DNA from: an uncultured Pelagibacteraceae bacterium
GTDB lineage: Bacteria > Pseudomonadota > Alphaproteobacteria > Pelagibacterales > Pelagibacteraceae
Length of the DNA: 64,000 nucleotides
Direction of reading: 5' to 3'
NCBI GenBank assembly: GCA_902574705.1
Contig: CACGOM010000002.1
Location: forward strand, 44,066 to 108,065
The first letter of the stretch is position 1. Each line of letters opens with the position of its first letter. Positions 24,492 to 33,813 of the stretch are shown here, piece by piece. The notes below the pieces were generated by a model. It did not search any database. It was not told where the DNA came from and saw only the letters and a list, made by a program, of their open reading frames with translations. Made by a program: the position numbers and the translations under genes.

Positions 24492-25394
24492 TTGAAAGAT
24501 ACTAATAAAAGTTTTTTTCCATATTTATTATTACTTATCCATCCAGTATTTATGTCTACTAACTTAATTGTTGCCCGAGGTGGTGTTGAATTTGTGCCTC
24601 CAATTTCTCTTGCATTTTGGAGATGGTTATTTGTTTTCTTAATTTTAATTTTTTTCAATTTTTTAGTGTTAAAGAGAGATTTTTCAAAGTTTAATTTCAA
24701 AAAAGAGTATTTTAAATTATTTGTCCTTGGGGCGACTGGTTGCGGTATTTGTGGAGCTTTTCCTTTTATTGCGGGTCAAACTACCACCGTAATAAATATG
24801 GGCATTATATATACATCTTCACCAATATTTATAATTTTAATTTCATGTTTATTTTTTGGGGAAAAATTCAATTCTATTAAAATATTAGGCCTTCTCTTGT
24901 GTCTTGTTGGTGTTTCTATAATAATTACAAAGGGTAATTTAGAATTACTTCTAAATTTCAAATTTAATCCAGGAGATATTTGGATATTAGGTGCTGCAAT
25001 TGGATGGGCTATCTACTCTATTTATTTATATAATTGGAAAACAAATTTAACGGATTTCTCAAGATTTACTCTAATTTCATTTTTTGGGGCAATAAGTCTG
25101 TTTCCCTTTTATCTTTTTGAAGAGATTAATATTGCGAGTACTATATTTAATACAAATTTTTTCAAATGGACTTTATTTGCATCAATATCTCCTGGGATTA
25201 TTGCGTTTAGTTTATATACAATTACCCAAAGATATTTGGGAGCAACAGTGACAGGTTTTACGTTATATTTATATACTATTTATGGATCTTTTTTTGGAAT
25301 AATATTTTTTGACGAAACACTTGAATACTTCCATTATATTGGAGCATTATCAGTGTTTATAGGAATATACTTGGTAAAAAAAAAAACTAAATGA
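24492..25394 (+). CDS. EamA-family (DMT) transporter
   Basis: The 300-residue protein has ten predicted helices in two EamA repeats. SLAFWRWLFVFLILIF, TVINMGIIYTSSPIFIILISCLFFGEK (end of repeat 1) and ISPGIIAFSLYTITQRYLGA, then FDETLEYFHYIGALSVFIGIYLV (end of repeat 2), are typical of drug/metabolite exporters. The start is TTG at 24492 (MKDTNKSFFPYLLLL). A later ATG would remove part of helix 1. Its stop overlaps the following hydrolase ATG by 4 nt. Substrate is unknown. Confidence 0.85.
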   Translation: MKDTNKSFFPYLLLLIHPVFMSTNLIVARGGVEFVPPISLAFWRWLFVFLILIFFNFLVLKRDFSKFNFKKEYFKLFVLGATGCGICGAFPFIAGQTTTVINMGIIYTSSPIFIILISCLFFGEKFNSIKILGLLLCLVGVSIIITKGNLELLLNFKFNPGDIWILGAAIGWAIYSIYLYNWKTNLTDFSRFTLISFFGAISLFPFYLFEEINIASTIFNTNFFKWTLFASISPGIIAFSLYTITQRYLGATVTGFTLYLYTIYGSFFGIIFFDETLEYFHYIGALSVFIGIYLVKKKTK

Positions 25395-26200
25395 GACTAG
25401 ATAAAGTGACTGTTGGATATATCTTCGTATTATTATTTTTAATTTACCTTGCAATTATAATAATGATTTATTTTTCCCAAAGATCACTAATGTATCATCC
25501 AACAGAAAATAATTACTTAGACGAAAATCAATTAAACCATAAAGTAGATAAAATAAAGATTTCATCTGATTATGAACTTACCTCATGGTATTTTGAAAAA
25601 AATAAGAATTTCAAAACTTTATTATTTTTTCATGGAAATGCAGGTACTCTAGAAAACAGAATTTATAAATTAAATGATCTTTCCAAACTAGATTTAAATT
25701 ATTTAATTATTGCATATAGAGGTTTCAGTGGAAATAATGGCAAGCCAACCGAGCAAGGTTTATACAAAGATGCAAGAGCTGCAAAGTACTGGTTAAACTT
25801 AAATAACATAAGTGATCAAAATATAATAGTTTACGGTGAGTCATTGGGCACAGCTGTTGCTATAGACTTAGCAAAAGATCATAAGTTTGCTGGCATAATA
25901 TTGGAGTCGCCTTTCACTTCAATGTTGAAACTTTCAAGAAAATATTATCCCTGGTTACCAACAGGATTATTGCTGAAAGACAAATATGAAACAAATAAAA
26001 AAATAAAAAAAATATTTTCTCCAATACTCATTTTACACGGAAGAAAAGATGATATTGTTCCATTCGAGATGGGAGAACAGTTATTTATACAAGCTAACGA
26101 ACCAAAATATAATTATTTCGTTGATAATGATGATCATATGATGGACTTTAATAATGATCTACTTAATTCAATTAATCAATTTATATCAAGCTTAAAGTAG
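25391..26200 (+). CDS. Alpha/beta hydrolase, membrane-anchored (YfhR/BEM46-like)
   Basis: The 269-residue protein has an N-terminal membrane helix (about 9-29) followed by RSLMYHPTENNY, the entry sequence common to the BEM46/YfhR group. The oxyanion region FFHGNAGTLENR, the nucleophile elbow VYGESLGTAVA (Ser), the acid in LHGRKDDIVPFE (Asp) and the histidine in NDDHMMDF complete the catalytic set. Substrate is unknown. It overlaps the EamA gene by 4 nt. Confidence 0.87.
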   Translation: MRLDKVTVGYIFVLLFLIYLAIIIMIYFSQRSLMYHPTENNYLDENQLNHKVDKIKISSDYELTSWYFEKNKNFKTLLFFHGNAGTLENRIYKLNDLSKLDLNYLIIAYRGFSGNNGKPTEQGLYKDARAAKYWLNLNNISDQNIIVYGESLGTAVAIDLAKDHKFAGIILESPFTSMLKLSRKYYPWLPTGLLLKDKYETNKKIKKIFSPILILHGRKDDIVPFEMGEQLFIQANEPKYNYFVDNDDHMMDFNNDLLNSINQFISSLK

Positions 26201-26248
26201 ACACAATTTAAACAAATCATTTCCATTAATAAACTTTATACCCAATTG

Positions 26249-26800
26249 ATGAAATACTTATTCGTCTTTATATTTTTTATATTTAATAATGTTTATTCTG
26301 ATACAAAAAATATGGAAGACGAATATTTTTTTATTGGAAAAATGGATTCTTATAATAAAGATTTCACTCTGTATTTTAAAACACGAGAAAAAGCTATTTT
26401 ATCTAAAGGTGAAGATTATAATTATATAACCGACTATCCACAAGATCTATATATATACAATCATAAGTTAAAAACCGACGAGCCTTTAATTACTTATGAA
26501 TGGTTTCCTTCATATGTAAGAAGATTATCACATAATTATGAATATCCTGTTTTTCCAGAGGATTTTGCATATTATTTAATGGAAGATAATAATACTTTAA
26601 TTTTAGTAAGCGCAAATAAAAATTTTTTTGAAAACTTAAAATTTGATATTGCATTAAAAAAAATTAGTAAAATAAAAGAAAAGGGAAAAATTAGTTTTAT
26701 TATTTCCTCCTACGCAAAAAACTGTGGATTTAAAGATATTTCAAGCACTCTAAAATGCAAAATCTATAAACCACTGATATCAACTAATTTAATAAATTAA
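26249..26800 (+). CDS. Secreted protein of unknown function
   Basis: The product starts with a signal peptide (MKYLFVFIFFIFNNVYS-DT). The mature part is acidic and aromatic-rich, with YFFIGKMDSYNKDFTLYFK and a C-terminal pair of cysteines (NCGFKD, LKCKIY) that may be bonded. The track begins at TTG 26246; ATG 26249 is preferred. I do not recognise a family. It converges on ftsY with a 4-nt overlap. Confidence 0.6.
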   Translation: MKYLFVFIFFIFNNVYSDTKNMEDEYFFIGKMDSYNKDFTLYFKTREKAILSKGEDYNYITDYPQDLYIYNHKLKTDEPLITYEWFPSYVRRLSHNYEYPVFPEDFAYYLMEDNNTLILVSANKNFFENLKFDIALKKISKIKEKGKISFIISSYAKNCGFKDISSTLKCKIYKPLISTNLIN

Positions 26801-27714
26801 TTAGCTTGAACAAAGGCATTCGCAAAATTCTCTGATACAAAAATTTCTAAATCATCTTCTTTTTCACCTAAACCAAGAGCAATAATAGGTATTTTAAATT
26901 TTCTTGCTGCTGCAATCAGTATCCCACCCTTTGCTGTACCATCTAGTTTAGTCATAATTAATCCAGTTATAGGTATTATTTTATTAAATTCATCAATTTG
27001 ATTCATTACATTTTGTCCAGATGTTGCATCCAATACAAGAAGCACTTCATGAGGAGCGCTATCATCAAATTTTTTAATTACCTTTGCAATTTTTTTGTAT
27101 TCCTCCATCAAGTTTTTTTTATTTTGTAGTCTACCTGCGGTATCAATAATTACTTCATTGTAATTATCCTTTTTTGCGGCATCTAAAGATTTAAAAGCAA
27201 CTGAAGCAGGATCTGAACCAGGGTCAGACTTAATAATTCCTACGTTTATTTTATTTGCCCATTGTTCAAGCTGATCTATAGCAGCAGCTCTAAATGTATC
27301 ACAAGCAGAAAATAAGACCTTGTTATTATTTTCTTTTAATTTTTTTCCAATTTTTCCAATTGAAGTTGTTTTTCCCACTCCATTTACGCCAGATACTAAA
27401 ATTATATTTAACTTATCTTTTGAATTAAAAAAATCTTTTCTTTCTAGGGGCTTCATTAAATGTAAAATATAACCTTTTAGCAAGTCATTAATTTCTTTTA
27501 TGACATCTTTACTTGGATCAATTTTTTTTTGAGATATAATATCTTTAATTTCATTAGCAGCGTCTACCCCAACATCTGAAGAAATCAAGAAATCTTCAAT
27601 TTTATTTAAATTTTCTTCATCTATTTCTTTTTTGATTATGATCTCTTTAAGTCCTGATGAAAAAGCATCAGCACTTTTTTTAAAACCGATTTTAAATTTA
27701 TCGAATATTCCCAT
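26797..27714 (-). CDS. ftsY: Signal recognition particle receptor FtsY
   Basis: The 305-residue protein is a minimal FtsY: the acidic A domain is missing and the protein begins directly with the NG domain (MGIFDKFKIGFKKSADAFSSGLKEI). The GTPase motifs are intact: SGVNGVGKTTSIGKIG (P-loop), ACDTFRAAAIDQLEQW, IIDTAGRLQNKKNLMEE and TKLDGTAKGG. FtsY receives ribosome-SRP complexes at the membrane. It is downstream of dapF (shared boundary base), and ffh, its partner, is the next gene on the opposite strand. Confidence 0.97.
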   Translation of the reverse strand: MGIFDKFKIGFKKSADAFSSGLKEIIIKKEIDEENLNKIEDFLISSDVGVDAANEIKDIISQKKIDPSKDVIKEINDLLKGYILHLMKPLERKDFFNSKDKLNIILVSGVNGVGKTTSIGKIGKKLKENNNKVLFSACDTFRAAAIDQLEQWANKINVGIIKSDPGSDPASVAFKSLDAAKKDNYNEVIIDTAGRLQNKKNLMEEYKKIAKVIKKFDDSAPHEVLLVLDATSGQNVMNQIDEFNKIIPITGLIMTKLDGTAKGGILIAAARKFKIPIIALGLGEKEDDLEIFVSENFANAFVQAN

Positions 27715-28532
27715 TATATTTTGATTTCAAATTCTTTAATATCTGAAACTGGACCAGTCATAGAAATAATATTATTATATTTAATATTCAAAGGACCTTC
27801 TTTAAAATAAATGTTAGTATTATTACCGGATAGTTTTTTTTCAAATGCAACAACGCCTGTCGCACAGGCAGCTGTACCACAAGCTTTTGTTAAACCCGCT
27901 CCACGCTCCCAAACATTAATAAATATATTTGAAGAGTCCTTCATTTGTGCAAAAGTGACATTAATTTTTTCAGGAAATAATTCATGATTTTCAATTAATG
28001 GGCCTATTTCTTTTAAATCATATTTAAAACAATCATCTACAAAAAAAACTATATGTGGATTTCCAACATTTAATGCAAAACCATTTTTAAATTCTAAATC
28101 GTTTATTTTTATATTAATATTTCTAATGTCTATATCGCTAGATAAAGGAATTTTTTTCCATTCAAAAATAGGCTCACCCATTGTAAGCCTTATACTATTT
28201 TGAGAAATTTTTTGAGCTTTTAGTATTCTATTTGATGTTGCTATAACAGCCTCTTCTTTTCTTTCTTCATCACATAAAATTTTTGCAACACATCTACTTC
28301 CATTTCCGCATGCTTCAACTTCTTCTCCATCAGAATTATATATCGTTATTGGATTATGATTAGGAGTATTCTTGTCAATTTCATCAATAAATATTAATTG
28401 ATCAAATCCAATTTTGTCTCTTTTACTTAGTTCAACAATTTTTTCCTTATTGATAGATATAAATTCTTTTCTTCTATCAACAATTAAAAAGTCATTCCCT
28501 AGACCATCCATTTTGTAACCTTTAAATTCCAT
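27714..28532 (-). CDS. dapF: Diaminopimelate epimerase
   Basis: DapF interconverts LL- and meso-diaminopimelate for lysine and peptidoglycan synthesis. The two catalytic cysteines are present in EEVEACGNGSRCVAK and LTKACGTAACATGV. MDGLGNDFLIVD near the start and NVGNPHIVFFVDD in the middle are further family signatures. Length (272) is normal. It is divergent from ffh, with a 159-nt leader region between them. Confidence 0.96.
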   Translation of the reverse strand: MEFKGYKMDGLGNDFLIVDRRKEFISINKEKIVELSKRDKIGFDQLIFIDEIDKNTPNHNPITIYNSDGEEVEACGNGSRCVAKILCDEERKEEAVIATSNRILKAQKISQNSIRLTMGEPIFEWKKIPLSSDIDIRNINIKINDLEFKNGFALNVGNPHIVFFVDDCFKYDLKEIGPLIENHELFPEKINVTFAQMKDSSNIFINVWERGAGLTKACGTAACATGVVAFEKKLSGNNTNIYFKEGPLNIKYNNIISMTGPVSDIKEFEIKI

Positions 28533-28553
28533 ATATATTTATGTTTATCTTAT

Positions 28554-28582
28554 TTGTTGACATTTTGAACCTCTATTATAGT
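28554..28582 (+). promoter_or_regulatory. Candidate promoter for the ffh leader RNA
   Basis: The gap between dapF and ffh contains TTGTTGACA from 28554 and TATTATAGT from 28574. One reading is TTGTTG, a 17-nt spacer and TATAGT at 28577-28582. The exact TTGACA at 28557 is too close to the TATTAT for a normal spacer. Either choice puts the transcription start at or just inside the first arm of the structured RNA that follows. Confidence 0.4.
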
Positions 28583-28583
28583 T

Positions 28584-28691
28584 TATCGCAATTTCCGCAA
28601 ATACAGCATTTTGCGGTGTCTTTGGTAACAAAGAGATCGACACCAGTCAGCGAGAGTTCGCCCACTGGTGCGATAGCTGCTGGGTAAAAAT
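28584..28691 (+). ncRNA. Structured 5' leader RNA of ffh: four-way junction with possible pseudoknot
   Basis: A compact fold can be drawn by hand. P1 is TATCGCA (28584-28590) with TGCGATA (28669-28675). P2 is CCGCAAA (28595-28601) with TTTGCGG (28610-28616). P3 (28617-28642) has TGT/ACA at its base and CTTTG/CAAAG closed by a GTAA (GNRA) tetraloop, with a 6-nt bulge AGATCG. P4 (28643-28668) has CCAGT/ACTGG enclosing GCGA/TCGC. P2, P3, P4 and the 3' arm of P1 abut with no unpaired bases; only ATTT separates P1 and P2. The P2 loop CAGCA (28604-28608) can pair with TGCTG (28678-28682), 9-13 nt upstream of the ffh ATG. It lacks the SRP RNA domain IV consensus. It looks like a riboswitch or autoregulatory leader, but the ligand is unknown. 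Confidence 0.7.
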
Positions 28692-30050
28692 ATGTTTGAA
28701 AATTTAACTAATAAATTTGAAGAAATTTTTTCTTCTTTAAAAAAAGCTCCTTCTCTAAATGAGTCTCAAGTTGATGAGGGTCTGAGAAGTATTAGACAAG
28801 CTTTATTAGAAGCGGATGTTTCGTTAGATGTTACAAAAAACTTTATAGACAAGGTAAAACCCAAAGCACTCGGTCAGGAAATAATCAGATCAACATCGCC
28901 AGGCCAGATGATTGTTAAAATAGTTTATGACGAATTAGTAAATATATTAGGGGAAAAAAATATAGAAATAAATTTAAATGCAGTCCCACCTGTTACAGTT
29001 ATGATGGTAGGACTTCAAGGTTCAGGAAAAACCACTTCAACAGCTAAGCTTGCTAGTTATTTAGAAAAAAATAATAAAAAAAAGGTTATGATGGTTAGTT
29101 TAGATATATATAGACCAGCTGCTCAAGAGCAATTAAAACTTCTTGGTGAACAAAATAATTTAAACACTCTTCCAGTAATCGATGGACAATTGCCAACCGA
29201 AATTTGTCAAAGAGCAATTAATGCAGCTAAACTAAATGGAAGTGATGTTATTTTATTTGATACCGCTGGAAGAACTCAAATAGACTTACAAATGATGAGT
29301 GAAATAAAGCAGATAGAAAGTATTATTAATCCAACAGAGGTAATGTTAGTAGCAGATTCTTTAACAGGACAAGTTGCAGCAAATGTCGCAAAAGAGTTTA
29401 AAACAACAGTAAACTTAACTGGAATAATTTTAACGAGATCGGATGGTGATGGGAGAGGTGGTGCAGCCTTAAGCATGAAATATGTTGCGGAAGTGCCAAT
29501 CAAGTTTTTAGGATCTGGAGAAAAAATTGAAAATCTTGAAGTTTTTCATCCTGATCGTATAGCAAATAGAATTTTAGGCATGGGGGATATTGTATCTCTT
29601 GTGGAAAAAGCATCAGAGGATTTTGATAAAGAAAATATTAAAAAAACTGAAGAAAATTTAAAAAAAGGACAATTTTCTCTTGAAGATTATTTATCTCAAC
29701 TCAGACAAATGAAAAAAATGGGAGGTATAGAAGGAATTATGTCATTTTTGCCTGGAGTTTCAAAAATGAAATCTCAAATGGACCAAGCAGGAGTTGATGA
29801 AAAAATAATTTCAAAAAATGAAGCAGTAATTTTATCTATGACCAAAAAAGAAAGAGCAAATCCGAAAATTATTGACGGCTCTAGAAAAAAAAGAATTGCT
29901 AATGGTTCTGGAACTGACATAGCCACTATCAATAAATTGTTAAAACAATTTAAAATGATGTCTGAAATGATGAAAAAGATGTCCAAAGGAGATATGAAAG
30001 GAATGGCAGATAAAGGAATACCGCCTGAACTTTTTAATCAATTAAAATAA
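28692..30050 (+). CDS. ffh: Signal recognition particle protein Ffh
   Basis: The 452-residue product contains the NG GTPase domain (GLQGSGKTTSTAKLA, VSLDIYRPAAQEQL, LFDTAGRTQIDLQM, TRSDGDGRGGAALS) and a methionine-rich M domain (MKKMGGIEGIMSFLPG, then FKMMSEMMKKMSKG) that binds SRP RNA and signal sequences. No obvious Shine-Dalgarno lies upstream; the bases before the ATG belong to the possible pseudoknot of the structured leader. It is followed by rpsP, trmD and rplS, the classical gene order. Confidence 0.98.
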   Translation: MFENLTNKFEEIFSSLKKAPSLNESQVDEGLRSIRQALLEADVSLDVTKNFIDKVKPKALGQEIIRSTSPGQMIVKIVYDELVNILGEKNIEINLNAVPPVTVMMVGLQGSGKTTSTAKLASYLEKNNKKKVMMVSLDIYRPAAQEQLKLLGEQNNLNTLPVIDGQLPTEICQRAINAAKLNGSDVILFDTAGRTQIDLQMMSEIKQIESIINPTEVMLVADSLTGQVAANVAKEFKTTVNLTGIILTRSDGDGRGGAALSMKYVAEVPIKFLGSGEKIENLEVFHPDRIANRILGMGDIVSLVEKASEDFDKENIKKTEENLKKGQFSLEDYLSQLRQMKKMGGIEGIMSFLPGVSKMKSQMDQAGVDEKIISKNEAVILSMTKKERANPKIIDGSRKKRIANGSGTDIATINKLLKQFKMMSEMMKKMSKGDMKGMADKGIPPELFNQLK

Positions 30051-30069
30051 ACAAAAAGGAGAACATAAA

Positions 30070-30501
30070 ATGTTAAAACTTAGGTTATCAAGAGGCGGAA
30101 CTAAAAAAAGACCTATATATAAAATAGTCGTTGCAGAAAGTAAGTTTGCAAGGGATGGAAGATTCATCGAAAAATTAGGTTTTTTTAATCCCTTACTACC
30201 AAAAGAAAAAAAAGAAAGAATAGGTTTAGAAAGTGATCGAATAAAATACTGGTTAAGCCAAGGAGCACAACCAACCACCAGAGTTGCTAGAATTTTAGGA
30301 GAAAATAATTTTATTCCAATGCCGGAAGCAGGAAATAATCCCAACAAAGCTATTCCTAAAAAAGAGAGAAACAAAGAGGAGGAACAACCAAAGGCAGCTG
30401 ATGCTCAAAAGCCAGCAGCAGAAGCCAAGAAAGAGGAAGCTAAGCCAGCAGCGGAAGCTAAGCCAGCAGCAGAAGCCAAGAAAGAGGAAGCTAAGAAATA
30501 G
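30070..30501 (+). CDS. rpsP: 30S ribosomal protein S16 with Ala/Lys/Glu-rich tail
   Basis: Residues 1-80 are canonical S16 (LKLRLSRGGTKKRPIYKIVVAESKFARDGRFIEKLGFFNPL). The product is 143 residues against about 80-110 usually. The extra C-terminus is low-complexity and built from KPAAEAKKEEAK blocks encoded by an exact 36-bp direct repeat. An AAAAAGGAG ribosome binding site precedes the ATG. The tail probably extends from the ribosome surface and is not needed for the S16 fold. Confidence 0.97.
   Translation: MLKLRLSRGGTKKRPIYKIVVAESKFARDGRFIEKLGFFNPLLPKEKKERIGLESDRIKYWLSQGAQPTTRVARILGENNFIPMPEAGNNPNKAIPKKERNKEEEQPKAADAQKPAAEAKKEEAKPAAEAKPAAEAKKEEAKK
30409..30495 (+). repeat. Exact 36-bp direct repeats in the 3' end of rpsP
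   Basis: The same 36 bases (beginning AAGCCAGCAGCAGAAGCC and ending GGAAGCTAAG) occur at 30409-30444 and 30460-30495, separated by a 15-nt partial unit, giving a 51-nt (17-codon) period. They encode the Lys/Pro/Ala/Glu tail of S16. The repeats are richer in GC than the surroundings and should be prone to length change by slippage. Confidence 0.9.
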
Positions 30502-30508
30502 TAAAAAA

Positions 30509-31198
30509 ATGTATAAGGTCAAAATATTTACATTATATCCAGAATTTTTTCCTGGCCCGTTTGATAAAGGAATTTATGGAAATGCACTAAAGAAAAAAAT
30601 TTGGGATATCAAAATTGTGGGTATTAGAGACTTTGCTGAGGATAAACACAAAACGGTCGATGACACCCCCTATGGTGGAGGATCTGGGATGGTAATGAGA
30701 GCAGATGTAATTGCTAATTCTCTAGATAATAATTTAGAGAAAAATGAAAAAGTTTATTACCTTAGTCCAAGAGGAAAATTGCTAACCCAAGAAATAGCAA
30801 AAAAAATTTCAAAAGAAAAATCTCTAAATATTTTATGTGGTCATTTCGAAGGAATAGATCAAAGAGTTATAGATAATAGAAATATTGAGGAAATTAGTAT
30901 CGGTGATTATGTGATTTCTGGAGGTGAAACAGCTTCGTATGTTGTGTTGGATAGTGTTTTGAGATTATTGCCTGGAGTTTTGGGAAATGAGGACTCAATA
31001 CTCTATGAAAGCTTTGAAAACGGACTTTTAGAATATCCACAATATACAAAACCTCAAATTTGGCAGAAAAATAAGGTTCCAGAGGTCTTATTATCAGGAG
31101 ATCATGCTAAAATTAAACACTGGCGTTTATCTCAATCTGAGGCTATAACACGCGACCGAAGACCAGATTTGTGGCAAAAACATAACAAAAAAAATTAA
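30509..31198 (+). CDS. trmD: tRNA (guanine-N1)-methyltransferase
   Basis: TrmD methylates G37 of tRNAs with a G36, guarding the reading frame. The trefoil-knot SAM site is visible: [30 protein letters not shown] and [14 protein letters not shown], then [12 protein letters not shown]. The track begins at 30401 inside rpsP; ATG 30509 ([14 protein letters not shown]) is the family start and gives 229 residues. It lies between rpsP and rplS as in many bacteria. Confidence 0.97.
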   Translation: MYKVKIFTLYPEFFPGPFDKGIYGNALKKKIWDIKIVGIRDFAEDKHKTVDDTPYGGGSGMVMRADVIANSLDNNLEKNEKVYYLSPRGKLLTQEIAKKISKEKSLNILCGHFEGIDQRVIDNRNIEEISIGDYVISGGETASYVVLDSVLRLLPGVLGNEDSILYESFENGLLEYPQYTKPQIWQKNKVPEVLLSGDHAKIKHWRLSQSEAITRDRRPDLWQKHNKKN

Positions 31199-31202
31199 TA
31201 TA

Positions 31203-31784
31203 ATGAAAAACATTGAAGAAATTAATAATTTAAAAGTAAAAGAGATTATTGCTCAAAAAAAACATCCTGAATTTTTCCCTGGAGATATTATTAAAGTTGG
31301 AGTTAAAATCACAGAAGGCAAAAGAGATAGAATTCAATATTTTGAGGGAGTTTGTATTGCTAAAAAAAACAGAGACATAAATTCATCATTTACAGTTAGA
31401 AAAATTTCTTTTGGTGAAGGGGTTGAAAGAACTTTTGCACTTTATAGCCCAGTAGTGGGAACTATTAAAGTAATTAGATCTGGAAAAGTTAGAAGAGCAA
31501 AACTTTATTATTTAAGAGATAGAACTGGTAAATCTGCAAGAATTTCAGAGAAAATTAAAAAGAAAATTGGAATTGATTTAGAAACAAAAATTCAAGAAGT
31601 CACAGAAGAAAATGTAGCTACTCCATCTGCAGAACAAGTTAAAAAAGAAGATACTAAATCTGTAGAAACTGCAAAAGCAGATCCCAAATTAAAAGCTGAA
31701 GCACCAAAAGTAGAGATAAAAAAAGAAGATTCTAAGCCAAAAGATAAAGCTGAACCTACGAAAAAAGAAGAGACAAAAGAATAA
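31203..31784 (+). CDS. rplS: 50S ribosomal protein L19 with Lys/Glu-rich tail
   Basis: Residues 1-120 are canonical L19 ([69 protein letters not shown]). About 70 additional residues follow, rich in Lys, Glu, Ala and Pro ([20 protein letters not shown]...). The product is 193 residues against about 115-130 normally. The tail has the same character as the S16 tail two genes upstream but is not built from exact DNA repeats. Confidence 0.97.
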   Translation: MKNIEEINNLKVKEIIAQKKHPEFFPGDIIKVGVKITEGKRDRIQYFEGVCIAKKNRDINSSFTVRKISFGEGVERTFALYSPVVGTIKVIRSGKVRRAKLYYLRDRTGKSARISEKIKKKIGIDLETKIQEVTEENVATPSAEQVKKEDTKSVETAKADPKLKAEAPKVEIKKEDSKPKDKAEPTKKEETKE

Positions 31785-31804
31785 GAAAATATAATTTTTT
31801 CTAA

Positions 31805-33208
31805 ATGCCTAAAACCCTTTATGATAAAATTTGGAATGAACATCTTGTTCATGAGCAACAAGATGGTACTTCTTTATTGTTTGTTGATAGACATTTAATA
31901 CATGAAGTTACAAGTCCACAAGCGTTTGAAGGTTTAAGAAATTCTCAAAGAAAAGTAAGACAACCAAGTCTTACCTTAGCTGTTGCAGATCATAATGTTC
32001 CAACTACTGATAGATCAAAAGGAATTTCAGATGAGGAGTCAAAAATCCAAGTTAATACACTAGATTCTAATTGTAAAGAATTTGGGATTCAAATTTTTGG
32101 AATGAATGATAAAAGACAAGGTATTGTTCATATAATAGGTCCCGAACAAGGTTTTACACAACCGGGTACAATAATTGTATGTGGAGATAGTCATACCGCA
32201 ACACATGGAGCTTTTGGAGCATTAGCCTTTGGTATTGGTACTTCAGAGGTTGAGCATGTTTTAGCAACACAAACTTTGGTTCAAAAAAAATCAAAAAATT
32301 TTAGGATAAATGTTAATGGCAGTCTACCTATCGGAGTAACCTCTAAAGATGTAATTTTACAAATTATTGGAAAAATAGGTACCGCTGGTGGAACTGGGTA
32401 TGTCATTGAATATTCTGGAAACTTAATTTCATCTTTAAGTGTAGAAAATAGAATGACAATCTGCAATATGACTATTGAAGGTGGAGCGAGAGCTGGATTA
32501 ATTGAACCAGATCAAAAAGTTTTTGATTACTTAAAAGGTAAACCAATGTCTCCCAAAGGGAAAAATTGGGATAAAGCACTCGAGTATTGGAAAACCCTTA
32601 AATCAGACGAAAATGCTAAATTTGATAAAGAGGTAAACCTCGATGGTAAAGATATAAAGCCAATGGTAACTTGGGGCACTTCACCTCAAGATGTATTGAC
32701 TATAGATGAAAATGTTCCAAATCCAGAAGCCGAAACAGATTTAGATAAAAAAAACTCAATCGAAAGATCTTTAAAATACATGGGTTTAAAACCTGACACA
32801 AAAGTTAAGGATATTAAAATTGACAAAGTTTTCATAGGCAGTTGTACGAATGGAAGAATTGAAGATTTGAGAGAAGCGGCAAAAATTTTAAAAGATAAGA
32901 AAATTGCAGGTCATGTAAATGCAATGGTAGTGCCTGGCTCAGGACTAGTTAAACAACAGGCAGAGCAGGAAGGACTTGATAAAATATTTATAAATTCAGG
33001 TTTTGAATGGAGAGAGCCTGGATGCTCAATGTGTTTAGCAATGAATGCTGATAAACTTCAGCCAGGAGAGAGATGCGCATCAACATCAAATAGAAATTTT
33101 GAAGGAAGACAAGGCAGAGGAGGAAGAACTCACCTAGTGAGTCCCGGTATGGCTGCAGCTGCAGCAATTTCTGGAAACTTAGACGATGTTAGAAAGTATC
33201 AAAACTAA
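31805..33208 (+). CDS. leuC: 3-isopropylmalate dehydratase large subunit
   Basis: LeuC with LeuD isomerises 2- to 3-isopropylmalate in leucine synthesis. The 4Fe-4S cysteines are in [16 protein letters not shown] and [47 protein letters not shown] is the related aconitase-family signature (written [13 protein letters not shown] here). The length of 467 is normal. Its stop overlaps the leuD start by one base. Confidence 0.97.
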   Translation: MPKTLYDKIWNEHLVHEQQDGTSLLFVDRHLIHEVTSPQAFEGLRNSQRKVRQPSLTLAVADHNVPTTDRSKGISDEESKIQVNTLDSNCKEFGIQIFGMNDKRQGIVHIIGPEQGFTQPGTIIVCGDSHTATHGAFGALAFGIGTSEVEHVLATQTLVQKKSKNFRINVNGSLPIGVTSKDVILQIIGKIGTAGGTGYVIEYSGNLISSLSVENRMTICNMTIEGGARAGLIEPDQKVFDYLKGKPMSPKGKNWDKALEYWKTLKSDENAKFDKEVNLDGKDIKPMVTWGTSPQDVLTIDENVPNPEAETDLDKKNSIERSLKYMGLKPDTKVKDIKIDKVFIGSCTNGRIEDLREAAKILKDKKIAGHVNAMVVPGSGLVKQQAEQEGLDKIFINSGFEWREPGCSMCLAMNADKLQPGERCASTSNRNFEGRQGRGGRTHLVSPGMAAAAAISGNLDDVRKYQN

Positions 33209-33813
33209 TGCAAAAATTTGATAAATTAAAAAGTATCCCGGCATATTTACCAATAGTAAATATTGATACAGATATGCTAATTCCAAAACAATTTCTTAAA
33301 ACAATTAAAAGAACTGGTCTTGGTAAAAATTTGTTCTTTGAAATGCGATACGATGATCAAGGAAATATTATCAAAGATTTTATTTTAAATAAAGAACCAT
33401 TCAATAAATCAAAAATCTTGATCGCTGGTAAAAATTTTGGATGTGGCTCTTCAAGAGAACATGCTCCATGGGCATTACTAGATTTTGGAATTACTTGTGT
33501 AATAAGTTCAAGTTATGCTGATATTTTTTATAATAATTGTTTTAAAAATGGAATATTGCCAATCGTATTAGATGATGAAAAAATTAAACAAATTTCAGAG
33601 TATTCTAACAGAAAGGAAGAAATTGAAATAGATTTAAAAAATCAAAAAATATTATTTGGAAATAATGAAATTATTTTTGAAATAGACTCATTTAAAAAAA
33701 AATGTCTTTTAGAAGGTTTAGACGATATAGCATTATCTTTAGAAAAAACTGATAAAATATTATCTTTTGAAAAAAATTTAAAAAATTCAAAACCATGGAT
33801 TTTTAATGATTAA
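33208..33813 (+). CDS. leuD: 3-isopropylmalate dehydratase small subunit
   Basis: The 201-residue swivelling-domain subunit contains [23 protein letters not shown] and [23 protein letters not shown], where the GCGSSREHA loop completes the active site with LeuC. It overlaps leuC by 1 nt and leuB by 8 nt, so leuCDB is one translation-coupled unit. No leuA is in the window. Confidence 0.97.
   Translation: MQKFDKLKSIPAYLPIVNIDTDMLIPKQFLKTIKRTGLGKNLFFEMRYDDQGNIIKDFILNKEPFNKSKILIAGKNFGCGSSREHAPWALLDFGITCVISSSYADIFYNNCFKNGILPIVLDDEKIKQISEYSNRKEEIEIDLKNQKILFGNNEIIFEIDSFKKKCLLEGLDDIALSLEKTDKILSFEKNLKNSKPWIFND

Noticed and set aside
28584-28675. tRNA-like cloverleaf (7-bp closing stem, three arms)
   Set aside because: Arms are too long, there is no T-loop consensus TTCRANNY in the right place, no anticodon loop of seven, and no CCA-type end; a GNRA tetraloop caps the middle arm.
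28584-28691. SRP (4.5S) RNA next to ffh
   Set aside because: The location is tempting, but the conserved domain IV sequence (GGTCAGG... GGAAGGAAGCAGC type) is missing and the fold is a four-way junction, not a single long hairpin.
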